A DNA stretch of 20,109 nucleotides from Planctomycetaceae bacterium UBA2972 (lineage in GTDB: Bacteria; Planctomycetota; Planctomycetia; Pirellulales; Pirellulaceae): assembly GCA_002348315.1 (NCBI GenBank), contig DEAW01000067.1, positions 3,076 through 23,184 of the forward strand. Direction: 5' to 3'. Positions within the stretch are counted from its first letter, which is position 1; every line of letters begins with the position of its first letter. The notes under the pieces are model-generated. The model did not search any database and was not told the DNA's origin. It saw nothing but the letters and a program-made list of their open reading frames with translations. Both the position numbers and the translations under genes were made by a program. Shown here one piece after another: positions 7,713 to 16,381 of this stretch.

Positions 7713-10151
7713 ATGAAGTCCGTAATGTTTTCATTGGCTCTATGTCTGGGGTTAATTAGTCCCTTGGTGGCAGCTGGTCTGGAAGTCTATCCATCCCAGA
7801 TCGTGTTGGCTGACCGTGAGGCGACGCAGGCGGTGATTGTTCAGCGACAATCAGATGGAAACATCGGAACACAGATCAACTCAGGGGTAAGCTTTAAGGT
7901 TGAAAATTCGGAAGTTGCCCGGATCGAAGATGGTGTCGTCAGGCCAGTGGGTAATGGTCAGACGTCGTTGATTGTCTCACACGATGGCCAGAGTTCACGG
8001 ATACCTGTGATTGTGGAAGGGCAGGGGCAGGAGTTTCGCTGGAGTTTTCGCAATCATGTCGAATCAGTCTTGTCGAAAGCAGGCTGTAACGGGGGAGCCT
8101 GTCACGGTGCACGCGCCGGACAGAATGGATTTCGATTGACGCTGTTTGGTTTTGATTTGGCAGCAGATTATTCCTACCTGACACGGCAGGCACGAGGTCG
8201 CCGAATTGTTCCCAGCGATCCCGGGCGTAGTCTCTTGCTAACCAAGCCGACCGGTGCCTTGCCGCATAAGGGTGGTGTGCGGTTGGATGTGAATGAAAAA
8301 GAATATCGAGTGTTGGCCGAATGGATAGCCGCTGGCGCGCCAGGTCCCGCAGAAACGGACCCGGTGATTGAACGTCTGGAAGTCCTGCCGCCACTGGCAA
8401 TGCAGAAGGTCGGCGTGAGCCAGCAGTTGGTCGTGATGGCACATTTTAGTGATGGGCACGTCGAAGATGTAACGCGATGGGCGAAATACACGAGCGTTGA
8501 TTTGAATGTTGCCACAGTGAACGAGCATGGCAAGGTGGAATTCATTGGTCCTGGAGAAGGTGCCATTAAGGTGTGGTACTTGAATCTCAACGCCCTTAGC
8601 TTCAATACCGTTCCTTTTAATGACAACCTGGTTCAGGATCAGGAGTTGGTTGAAAACAACTTCATAGATGAAGTCGTGAATCGTAAATTGCGGGAACTTA
8701 AGGTTCAGGTTTCTCCAACCTGCGATGATCCGACATTCATTAGGCGGGTGTATGTTGACGCAATGGGGATTCTCCCAACGGCAGAGGAGTATGCAGCCTT
8801 TCTTTCGGATCCTCGTCCGTCGGATCAGAAGCGGTCTGCATTAATCGATGCTGTGTTAGTTCGTCCGGAGTTCGTTGATTATTGGGCCTACAAATGGTCT
8901 GATTTGTTGCTTGTCAGCGGGTCGCGACTGCGTCCCTCTGCCGTCAATGCGTATTACGACTGGATACGTGAAAGAGTGGCTGCAAACATGCCTTGGAATG
9001 TTCTGGTAAGGGAAGTAGTGACTGCCAGTGGAAGCTCGTTGGAAAATGGGGCTGCGAATTTCTATGCATTGCATCAATCGCCCGAAGAAATGGCTGAAAC
9101 CGTCTCGCAAGCGTTTATGGGACTGAGTATCAACTGTGCAAAATGTCATAACCATCCGTTGGAAAAATGGACTAACGACCAGTATTACGGTATGGCGAAT
9201 ATGTTTTCTCGAGTGCGAGCGAAGGGATGGGGCGGTGATTTTCGCAGTGGTGATGGTAATAGAATTGTATTCTCGGACACTCAGGGCGAATTGATTCAGC
9301 CTAGTACGGGGCGACCACAGCCTCCAAGGCCACTAGATGCTGATCCGATAGCTTTCGCCGATACAGCCGATCGCCGAATTGCTTTGGCTCAGTGGCTCAC
9401 TTCATCAGAGAATACCTACTTTGCGAAATCGATTACTAACCGAGTGTGGGCCAATTACTTTGGAGTCGGCTTAGTGGAACCGGTGGATGATATGCGTGTG
9501 ACAAATCCGGCGAGCAATCCGGAGATGTTGGATCAGGCGGCCGGTTATCTGGTGGAGCAGGGGTTTGATCTGAAACAGCTAATGCGTACGATTCTGAGCT
9601 CGGCTACGTATCAGCGATCAAGTATTGCTGTTGAGGGGAATGTAGCAGACAAGCGATTTTATTCGCGTTACTACCCGAGGCGCCTTAAGGCCGAAGTGCT
9701 ACTGGATGCGGTGTCACAGGTCACAGGTGTGCCGACGGAATTTAAAGATAAGGCAAAAGGAACTCGCGCACTTCAGTTGCCTGACAGTAGTGTGGATAGC
9801 TACTTTCTGTCTACCTTTGGTCGCCCAGAAAGAATTATTACCTGTGAATGCGAACGAACGGACGAACCCAGCGTGACGCAGGTCTTGCACTTATACAACG
9901 GAGATACGCTCAACCATAAACTACAGTCCGCTGAAGGCCGGATCGAAGAGTTGTTCAAAGCAAATACTGACGCTGGCACAGCAGTGCGTGCGGCCTATAT
10001 TGAAGCCTTGTCGCGTGAGCCCACGACCTTGGAACTAGAGCGTTTAAGGGCAATCATTCAGTCTGAGACTGACGAAAAACAAACAAGACTTGTGTTGGAA
10101 GATCTGTTCTGGTCCTTACTGACGTCGAAAGAATTTATCTTTAATCACTAA
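7713..10151 (+). CDS. Exported Big2-DUF1549-DUF1553 protein (PSCyt2/PSD1)
   Basis: The 812-residue protein has a Sec signal peptide (1-21). Two Ig-like Big_2-type segments (about 23-102 and 219-290) flank a region with C125-NGGA-C130-H131, the CX4CH variant typical of this family. DUF1549 (PSCyt2) spans about 315-510 and contains C475-AK-C478-H479, a normal c-type haem motif. DUF1553 (PSD1) spans about 552-805, with ITCECERT (709-716) as a short Cys pair motif. Planctomycetes encode many such proteins, always exported and usually beside DUF1501. Their reaction is not established, and electron transfer linked to breakdown of a polymer is a common guess. A good ribosome-binding site (AAAGGTG) precedes the ATG. 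The PSCyt1-WD40 gene follows 15 bases downstream, so the genes are almost certainly one operon. Confidence 0.92.
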   Translation: MKSVMFSLALCLGLISPLVAAGLEVYPSQIVLADREATQAVIVQRQSDGNIGTQINSGVSFKVENSEVARIEDGVVRPVGNGQTSLIVSHDGQSSRIPVIVEGQGQEFRWSFRNHVESVLSKAGCNGGACHGARAGQNGFRLTLFGFDLAADYSYLTRQARGRRIVPSDPGRSLLLTKPTGALPHKGGVRLDVNEKEYRVLAEWIAAGAPGPAETDPVIERLEVLPPLAMQKVGVSQQLVVMAHFSDGHVEDVTRWAKYTSVDLNVATVNEHGKVEFIGPGEGAIKVWYLNLNALSFNTVPFNDNLVQDQELVENNFIDEVVNRKLRELKVQVSPTCDDPTFIRRVYVDAMGILPTAEEYAAFLSDPRPSDQKRSALIDAVLVRPEFVDYWAYKWSDLLLVSGSRLRPSAVNAYYDWIRERVAANMPWNVLVREVVTASGSSLENGAANFYALHQSPEEMAETVSQAFMGLSINCAKCHNHPLEKWTNDQYYGMANMFSRVRAKGWGGDFRSGDGNRIVFSDTQGELIQPSTGRPQPPRPLDADPIAFADTADRRIALAQWLTSSENTYFAKSITNRVWANYFGVGLVEPVDDMRVTNPASNPEMLDQAAGYLVEQGFDLKQLMRTILSSATYQRSSIAVEGNVADKRFYSRYYPRRLKAEVLLDAVSQVTGVPTEFKDKAKGTRALQLPDSSVDSYFLSTFGRPERIITCECERTDEPSVTQVLHLYNGDTLNHKLQSAEGRIEELFKANTDAGTAVRAAYIEALSREPTTLELERLRAIIQSETDEKQTRLVLEDLFWSLLTSKEFIFNH

Positions 10152-10166
10152 GTGGAAATTTGCCGC

Positions 10167-13100
10167 ATGAAGCTTTTCATCAGAACTGTCGTTGGCTCAC
10201 TGATCCTTTTTGCGTCAGGGAGTTCTGCATGCTCGCAGGATGCTGGCGATCAACGAGGGCCGGAGTTTAATTCGCAAATTGCACCTTTGTTGACGAAGTA
10301 TTGTGTTGCCTGTCATAACGCCGACGATGCTGAAGGAGGACTCAACCTAGAGACCTTTCAGGGGATGATGAAGGGCGGTAAGGGCGGTGCGGTCTTGCTG
10401 CCCGGTCGTGCAGAACTCAGCCGGTTGATTCGTGTTATTGAGGGAGAGGCCAAGCCCAAGATGCCTCCGGAAGGCAATGAAGCACCGAACGCTGAAGAGG
10501 TCGCAGCATTGAAGTCCTGGGTGAATGCCGGCGCTCGGGGGCCCGATGGACAGTCGGTTAAGCCGATGTTGATTACGCCCAGGATTGAACTGCTGGGTAA
10601 GGCTCGGGATCCCATTAATGCGGTGGCAGTCAGCCCGGATGGTCAGCTTTTGGCGATTGCTCAATACGGGCGAGTTGAAGTAAAAGGGGTTGCCAATGGT
10701 CAACGCGTAGCACTGCTTGACGGTTTGACAGGTGTTGTTAACGGAATAGCATTTAGTCAGGATGGGAGCCTGTTGGTGGCGGGAGCCGGTGAAACCGGAT
10801 TGTTCGGAGAGATTGCCTTATATAAGACCGCTGATTGGTCCTTGCTTCATAAAGTTCAAGGGCACCGGGATAGTGTGTATGCTGCCAAGGTTTCGCCGGA
10901 TAATTCAATGCTTGCTACTGTAGGCTACGACAAACGCATTATCCTGTGGAAGGTTGCCGACGGGACTGTGTTGCATTCGATCGAGGGGCATAATGGTGCC
11001 ATCTATGATTTAGCGTTTCATCCTAATGGAACAATGGTGGCGACGGCGAGCGGTGACAGGACAGTCAAGCTGTGGGACATTGCGACTGGGAAACGTCTGG
11101 AGACACTTAAAGAGTCGCAGAAGGAACTGTACTGTGTAGCCATCTCACCCGACGGCAACCGTCTAGCCGCTGCCGGAGTCGACAACCGGATTCGCACATG
11201 GAGCCTCAGTGATGATTTCAAAGAAGGTACGAATGGTTTGATTTCAAGTGTTTATGCACACGAGCTAGCCATTGTTGATATTGCTTATTCGAATGACGGA
11301 GAACGGATTCTGAGTGCGGGTGAAGATAACCTGGTAAAGCTGTGGGATACCAGATTGATGGCAAATGTAGCCGCATACACGTCCGAATCCGATTGGGTGT
11401 CGTCGGTTGCTGCAATCGTTAACCGCGGGTTTGTCGCCGGACGGTTGGACGGAACGATAGATATCTATGAAACAGCCAGGGGTCAAACGGGTGAAGTATT
11501 TGAAGCAACTGCGTTAACTGATTACCTTCCCGAAATTCTATACGAAGATGCACTTCCTATAGAACAGATTCCTGTGGTGGCTGAAGTCGAGCCTAATAAT
11601 TCTGTACAGACTGCGCAAATCATAGCATTGCCTGTGAATTTTCAGGGCAAAGTGTTTGCGGAGGCTTTTCGGGAACAAACAGTAGCTATCGAAGACGACC
11701 TGTTTGGTTTTGAGGCGATTGCGGGAGAGCAATGGGTTTTTGAGGTCAAGGCAGCACAAAAGAATTCGATGCTTGATTCAAAAATTGAAATACTCGATGC
11801 CAGAGGTACTCCGGTTCCAAGAGTGTTATTGCGATCAGTAAGAAATAGCGAAATAGAATTTCGCTCGGTGAGTTCAGAGCAAAAAGGATTTCGATTTGCG
11901 AATTACGACGAAACAAGGCTCGATGAATATCTCTATGTGAACGGAGAGGTGCTGAAGCATTTTCGCCAGCGCAGAGGGCCCGATTCCGATTCTTTGTTTT
12001 ATCCGGAAAACGGAGCGAGGCAAGGTTACTTTGATACGACACCTCGCTCGCACCCACTTGGGCAGGTGGCTTATGTCGTGAAACCATATCCTGTCGGCAC
12101 GCCATTACCGGATAATGGCCTGCCGGTGTTTACGGTGAATTACGAAAATGACGATTCTTCAGATCGTAAACATGGAAATGACTCGAAGCTGTACTTTGAA
12201 GTACCGGCTAACGGAGTTTATTACCTGCGTTTGAGTGACGTGCGTGATCATCACGGAGAAGCTTTTGATTATGAAGTCATTGCCCGACGGCCACAGCAGT
12301 CGTTCGGGATCTCATTGGGGGGAAATAACCCCACGGTCAACCGAGGGGGGGGGAAGGCGTTTACCGTTACAGCCAATCGCATTGATGGATTTAACGGTCC
12401 CATCACTGTACAGTTTTCCAACATTCCTGACGGTATTTCGGTCACGAGTCCGATTGTGATTCAAGCCGGCCATTCGCAGGCTCGAGGTGTGATCCATGTC
12501 CATGCTGATGCCGAGGTACCGACTGGTAACCAGTGGGGCGTTGCGGAGGGGCACGCAGTGATTGGAGGCAAGGGCGTTGTCAAGTCGGGAGGCATGCTTG
12601 GTGAGTTGAAGATTGCCGAGCCGGCCAAAGTAATCGCCCATATGACGCCGGTGACTCAGCAAAACCTACCAACGACAACGTTTTGGTCACGTAATGATAG
12701 ATCGTTTACCGAGGCGACTCCTGTTGGTTGGCTGACTGACAGTAAAGCCACCCTCGAAAAGCTTGAAGATCAGTCCTTGCTGGCTAAAGGAGTGAATCCT
12801 GACAATGACGTCTATCGTGTTAAGTATGATTTACCGGCCGGCGTACTGCAGGCCCTTCGCCTGGACGTCCTTGGTGATGCATCGCTGCCAACCGGCGCTC
12901 CCGGCAGAAATCCGGATAACGGAAACTTCGTTATTAATGAAGCGGAATTCTATTTAGTAAATGCCGCTAACCCAAAAGAAAAACAGAAACTCGAATTCAA
13001 AGCGGCGTTTGCAGATTTCTCACAAGACGGATTCAGCGCGGAGGCAATGCTGGATGGGAAAGTGGAAACTGCCTGGGCGATATCACAAAAGGGCGAGGGT

Positions 13101-13613
13101 GACGTATATACGGTACCTCGCAACGGAGAAGATGCTTCGCACTATGCGGAGTTCGAGTTGGCTGCCCCCTTAGAAGTGAAGCAGCCGAGTCTCCTGATGG
13201 TTGTATTGAAGCAATCGCAAAATCTGAAACAGCACAACGTGGGGCGTTTTAAGATTTCTGTGAGTAATACGGAACTGAAACGCCCTGCGGTCGAAACGCC
13301 GGTCGTTGCCGAAATTGATATTGTGCCGGGACAGGAGACGCAGGTGCGATTGAGTGTTCAGCGCCGTGGCTTTACCGGGAGAATCGCCTTTGAAGTCTTC
13401 AATCTGCCACACGGAGTGATTGTAAATGATATTGGACTCAATGGCGTCTTGATTGTGGAAGGACAAAACGAGCGATCAATATTTTTGGCCGCAGAAGACT
13501 GGATTCCAGAACAGAGTCGACTGTTTTATGCTCAGGCCAACGTTGAAGGCAATCAGTGTACTTTGCCTATGCGTTTGAACGTTGTCCGCCCTCAGGTAAA
13601 ACTAAACAAATAA
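10167..13613 (+). CDS. Exported PSCyt1-WD40 multidomain cytochrome-like protein
   Basis: With ATG at 10167 the protein has 1148 residues; a GTG at 10152 is in frame but would spoil the signal peptide (hydrophobic 8-17, then SSAC, which might be a poor lipobox). PSCyt1 follows, with C46-VA-C49-H50 and KMPPEG (98-103), whose Met99 is a likely second haem ligand. About seven WD40-like blades cover 147-435 (for example SGDRTVKLWD at 295-304). VAEVEPNNSVQTA (471-483) begins a pre-peptidase C-terminal-type beta domain that ends near 705. An Ig-like segment spans 710-820. A planctomycete F5/8-like segment (NFVINEAEFYL 920-930, AEAMLDGKVETAWAI 958-972, HNVGRFKISVS 1023-1033) spans about 890-1035, and the last ~100 residues are another beta domain. 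This suits a surface or periplasmic electron-transfer scaffold; the substrate is unknown. A nine-G run lies within the coding sequence. Confidence 0.88.
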   Translation: MKLFIRTVVGSLILFASGSSACSQDAGDQRGPEFNSQIAPLLTKYCVACHNADDAEGGLNLETFQGMMKGGKGGAVLLPGRAELSRLIRVIEGEAKPKMPPEGNEAPNAEEVAALKSWVNAGARGPDGQSVKPMLITPRIELLGKARDPINAVAVSPDGQLLAIAQYGRVEVKGVANGQRVALLDGLTGVVNGIAFSQDGSLLVAGAGETGLFGEIALYKTADWSLLHKVQGHRDSVYAAKVSPDNSMLATVGYDKRIILWKVADGTVLHSIEGHNGAIYDLAFHPNGTMVATASGDRTVKLWDIATGKRLETLKESQKELYCVAISPDGNRLAAAGVDNRIRTWSLSDDFKEGTNGLISSVYAHELAIVDIAYSNDGERILSAGEDNLVKLWDTRLMANVAAYTSESDWVSSVAAIVNRGFVAGRLDGTIDIYETARGQTGEVFEATALTDYLPEILYEDALPIEQIPVVAEVEPNNSVQTAQIIALPVNFQGKVFAEAFREQTVAIEDDLFGFEAIAGEQWVFEVKAAQKNSMLDSKIEILDARGTPVPRVLLRSVRNSEIEFRSVSSEQKGFRFANYDETRLDEYLYVNGEVLKHFRQRRGPDSDSLFYPENGARQGYFDTTPRSHPLGQVAYVVKPYPVGTPLPDNGLPVFTVNYENDDSSDRKHGNDSKLYFEVPANGVYYLRLSDVRDHHGEAFDYEVIARRPQQSFGISLGGNNPTVNRGGGKAFTVTANRIDGFNGPITVQFSNIPDGISVTSPIVIQAGHSQARGVIHVHADAEVPTGNQWGVAEGHAVIGGKGVVKSGGMLGELKIAEPAKVIAHMTPVTQQNLPTTTFWSRNDRSFTEATPVGWLTDSKATLEKLEDQSLLAKGVNPDNDVYRVKYDLPAGVLQALRLDVLGDASLPTGAPGRNPDNGNFVINEAEFYLVNAANPKEKQKLEFKAAFADFSQDGFSAEAMLDGKVETAWAISQKGEGDVYTVPRNGEDASHYAEFELAAPLEVKQPSLLMVVLKQSQNLKQHNVGRFKISVSNTELKRPAVETPVVAEIDIVPGQETQVRLSVQRRGFTGRIAFEVFNLPHGVIVNDIGLNGVLIVEGQNERSIFLAAEDWIPEQSRLFYAQANVEGNQCTLPMRLNVVRPQVKLNK
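12346..12354 (+). repeat. Nine-G homopolymer inside the PSCyt1-WD40 gene
   Basis: Nine consecutive G bases encode the Gly-Gly-Gly of NRGGGKAF. The gene reads through in frame with G9. Runs of this length are prone to slippage in replication and to sequencing error. A shift here would cut the protein before its last ~420 residues. Confidence 0.9.
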
Positions 13614-13638
13614 TCTACTAATTGAAGGAAATAAAAGA

Positions 13639-14505
13639 ATGTCGATTACACGACGAAGTTGCTTAATGTTGGTGCTGGCTTCCATGCTTAGTACTTTCTG
13701 CTTAGAACAGCAAGTGCATGCCAAAGATGGCCCGGTAAGAATCCTGTTTGTTACTCAAAGCGCCGGTTTTCGTCATGGCAGCGTGACACGTAAAGAAGGC
13801 AATCTTAGTGTTTCAGAGCGTGTGATGACGGAATTGGCGATTTCCACCAATGAGTTTCGAGTGGATTGTACTCAGGACGTAACCAAGGACTTCACCAAAG
13901 AGAAACTTGAGCATTATGACATTGTGATGTTTTACACCACCGGAAAGCTTCCAATTGCCGAAAAAGATCTCGATTATTTCTTCAACGATTGGTTGAAAAA
14001 GAAAGGGCACGGCTTTATTGGAACACACTCCGCGGCGGATACCTTTAAGGATTATGAACCCTACTGGGACATGATCGGCGGCAGTTTTAATGGTCATCCA
14101 TGGGGTAGTAATTCTACGGTGACTATTACCAATCACGAGCCGAATCATCCGATTGTAAAAGCCTGGGGCGAAGAGATTACACTTAAAGACGAAATCTACC
14201 AATTCAAAAACTGGCAGCCGGAAAAGGTCCGGGTTTTGATGAGCCTAAATATGGAAAAGACTTCGTTGAAGAAGCCTTACCACATCCCCATCTGTTGGTG
14301 TAAAAGCTACGGACAGGGAAAAGTGTTTCATATGAGTCTTGGACATCGTGAGGACATCTGGACCAATGAGACTTACCAAAAATCGATCCTGGGTGGAATC
14401 CGTTGGATTGTTGGAAAGGAAAAAGGCAACTCAGAACCGAATCCGGACTTGTCAGAAGCTCAGGAAGCACTAGCTAAACGAGTCTTTGACGCTTCGCAGA
14501 AGTAG
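13639..14505 (+). CDS. Secreted ThuA-like domain protein
   Basis: The 288-residue product starts with a signal peptide (hydrophobic 8-20, cleavage probably after QVHA at 28); the TRRS at 4-7 could make it a weak Tat signal. The ThuA fold, a glutamine amidotransferase-like alpha/beta domain, is shown by VRILFVTQSAGFRH (33-46), GFIGTHSAADTF (125-136), GGSFNGHPW (147-155), DEIYQF (184-189) and YGQGKVFHMSLGHREDIW (224-241). The family is named after trehalose utilisation, but most planctomycete members are exported and linked to polysaccharide or cytochrome-domain genes, and no reaction is established for them. GAAGGAA (13624-13630) is a clear ribosome-binding site. It lies 25 bases after the PSCyt1-WD40 gene and probably ends that operon. 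The hydrolase gene on the other strand ends three bases away. Confidence 0.88.
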   Translation: MSITRRSCLMLVLASMLSTFCLEQQVHAKDGPVRILFVTQSAGFRHGSVTRKEGNLSVSERVMTELAISTNEFRVDCTQDVTKDFTKEKLEHYDIVMFYTTGKLPIAEKDLDYFFNDWLKKKGHGFIGTHSAADTFKDYEPYWDMIGGSFNGHPWGSNSTVTITNHEPNHPIVKAWGEEITLKDEIYQFKNWQPEKVRVLMSLNMEKTSLKKPYHIPICWCKSYGQGKVFHMSLGHREDIWTNETYQKSILGGIRWIVGKEKGNSEPNPDLSEAQEALAKRVFDASQK

Positions 14506-14508
14506 TAG

Positions 14509-15486
14509 CTAGTTGTCTCCAAATGCTGACTGTAGGCTACGAGTCCAGATTTTCTTGAGTGTCTCGGTGTCGCGGGTAATGTAGCGGATGTCATGCGACT
14601 TACCTGCCGCCGCCGAGACATTTATTTCTTCGATCGGTATGCCAAACGTTTCGAGATTGGCATGGCTATGTAGTCCTAAGAACCCGGCCGCATCAGGGCG
14701 GGATTGAGATTTTGGATAGAGCTTGGGGTAACGCTTTAATAGAGGGTCTGTGCTGTTGTAGACGTTGAGGAATCGATCGACAACATTCAGTGCCTTACCA
14801 AAATGCTGTCCGGGTTCCAGCCAGTCACGATTGATTGCGCCTGCGATTATCAGGTAGGTGACTTTGTTTTCACTTTGGGCAGTAATGGCCGGCGTAAATT
14901 CGGAAGTGCCGCCGGCTAGCAAGTGCAAGGCGCAACTAGCCACTCGCGCTCCCATACTGTATCCGACAACGACGGTGTCGTTTTTAATACGACATTGATC
15001 TATAAATCGTCCGAGATAATACCCTTGTGGTTGGGAACGCCGGGCCTGATCGCGAAATTCTTTGACCAGACCGGTGACTTGTCGATCCGCCGGCCAGGAC
15101 CAAATAACAAAACGCATACGTTTTTTGTTGTCCGGAATAATGACCTGGATGTGCTGGTAGACATCGAGACAGACTTCGGAAACCAGAGAGACGGTGGCTG
15201 GGCTGCCGTGAACCACGATCATCGTATCCATGTTTTCGGCAGCATGAAATTCTGAAGATTGTTTCTTGTTCCAGGATTTCCCTTCCATTTTGTAATAGCC
15301 AATGTCTCCGACTGAATCCTGTAGTCCCTTGTATTGGGGGAGATGTCGAGTAGTGACATACCAAATCTCATGCTGCTCATGGCGAAGATTGGTGGTGTAA
15401 TTCTGGATGATGGAAGGATTAGCGGCATGGGCTGTCTGTAGAAAAACAGTCATGCTGACCATCGCGACGATTATTAATGTTCTCAT
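14509..15486 (-). CDS. Secreted alpha/beta hydrolase, DUF900-like
   Basis: I choose the ATG at 15486 (325 residues) because it begins a clean Sec signal peptide (LIIVAMVSMTVFL, cleavage after TAHA at 21). A GTG at 15531 is in frame but adds 15 residues in front. The hydrolase fold shows DTMIVVHGS (87-95, oxyanion side), VVVGYSMGA (172-180) with Ser177 as nucleophile, STDP with Asp247 as the likely acid, and KSHDI with His298 as the likely catalytic histidine. The IWSWPAD segment (128-134) is typical of DUF900-type hydrolases. It is probably an exported esterase or lipase-like enzyme; the substrate is unknown. No strong ribosome-binding site precedes the ATG. It converges on the ThuA gene with a three-base gap and no visible terminator between them, and it diverges from upp. 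Confidence 0.82.
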   Translation of the reverse strand: MRTLIIVAMVSMTVFLQTAHAANPSIIQNYTTNLRHEQHEIWYVTTRHLPQYKGLQDSVGDIGYYKMEGKSWNKKQSSEFHAAENMDTMIVVHGSPATVSLVSEVCLDVYQHIQVIIPDNKKRMRFVIWSWPADRQVTGLVKEFRDQARRSQPQGYYLGRFIDQCRIKNDTVVVGYSMGARVASCALHLLAGGTSEFTPAITAQSENKVTYLIIAGAINRDWLEPGQHFGKALNVVDRFLNVYNSTDPLLKRYPKLYPKSQSRPDAAGFLGLHSHANLETFGIPIEEINVSAAAGKSHDIRYITRDTETLKKIWTRSLQSAFGDN

Positions 15487-15532
15487 GATGGAAAGTGAAA
15501 AAAGAGGTTGGTTAATGAAACGATTCCTCACT

Positions 15533-15544
15533 GCCCCACGGGGC
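15533..15544. promoter_or_regulatory. Palindrome in the hydrolase/upp divergent region
   Basis: GCCCC-AC-GGGGC is a perfect five-base inverted repeat with a two-base centre. It lies 47 bases upstream of the hydrolase ATG and about 150 bases upstream of upp. It could be an operator for either gene, but it is short and may be chance. The rest of the divergent region (15487-15693) has AT-rich patches but no promoter I would defend. Confidence 0.25.
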
Positions 15545-15693
15545 GTGCCTTGGTTGTATAGTGTGATGTTAGCTTTCCCAGCAGAATGGACAAGTGAAAA
15601 CCAATCCCGATTCGATTAATATTAAGCCTGACGACTGTTTGTACGGTGCAGGCGAATAATTAGGAAAATTGAATTTAGCGAAAGTAGGTAGCT

Positions 15694-16320
15694 TTGGGTG
15701 GCGTAGTTGAATTAAACCACGTAATTGTTAAGCATTATGTGACAGTTTTGCGAAGCAAGGAGACTTCCACTCCGGAGTTTCGGCATGCATTGGAGACGCT
15801 TGGAAGCTTTCTGGCTAAGGAAATGACGTGCGAATTAGCGTTAAGGGAATCGCCGGTTGAGACGCCGATCACGTCAGCGATGGGGTTTCAAATTAGTGAA
15901 AAGGTGGGGATCGTACCAATCCTACGAGCAGGATTGGCCCTCGTTCGCCCATTTCGTGAACTAATACCGAATGCGTGTGTCTTACATTTGGGCATGTATC
16001 GTAACGAGGAAACTGCGCAGCCTGTCGCGTATTACAACAAATTAGCGGAATCGCCCGAGGTGGAGACGGCCTTTCTGGTGGACCCAATGCTCGCAACCGG
16101 CGGATCAGCGGTGGCGGCGATCAACGAGCTGCGACGTGCGGGGGTTGAGCAGATAGTCTTTGGATGTGTGATTGCCGCACCGGAAGGAATTGCGGTTGTC
16201 CGGCAAAAATTCCCAGAGGTAAAGATCGTCGCCTGTAGTATTGATGAGGGGTTGAATGATATCAACTATATCGTGCCAGGGTTGGGCGATGCCGGCGATC
16301 GGTATTTCGGAACAGTCTAG
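15694..16320 (+). CDS. upp: Uracil phosphoribosyltransferase
   Basis: UPRT makes UMP from uracil and PRPP in the cytoplasm. The 208-residue length equals the bacterial norm. Diagnostic blocks are VPILRAGLALV (74-84), MYRNEE (101-106), the PRPP loop FLVDPMLATGGS (127-138), AAPEG (161-165) and the C-terminal uracil-binding YIVPGLGDAGDRYFGT (192-207). The start is TTG at 15694: a stop lies three codons upstream in frame, no in-frame ATG exists near the N-terminus, and AGG at 15686-15688 gives a five-base spacing. A TTG start suggests modest translation. It is the first gene of a plus-strand set with the nucleoside transporter and the amidase, which fits pyrimidine salvage. Confidence 0.97.
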   Translation: MGGVVELNHVIVKHYVTVLRSKETSTPEFRHALETLGSFLAKEMTCELALRESPVETPITSAMGFQISEKVGIVPILRAGLALVRPFRELIPNACVLHLGMYRNEETAQPVAYYNKLAESPEVETAFLVDPMLATGGSAVAAINELRRAGVEQIVFGCVIAAPEGIAVVRQKFPEVKIVACSIDEGLNDINYIVPGLGDAGDRYFGTV

Positions 16321-16381
16321 GGCGTGATGGTATTTGTGTTCAGCAACAACAGCGGGATTGAAAAGGACGCCAGGTGGAAAT

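Noticed and set aside
7939..8442. Minus-strand open frame of 167 codons inside the DUF1549/DUF1553 gene
   Set aside because: It is antisense to strongly conserved coding sequence, its product has no recognisable domain, and it lacks a ribosome-binding site.
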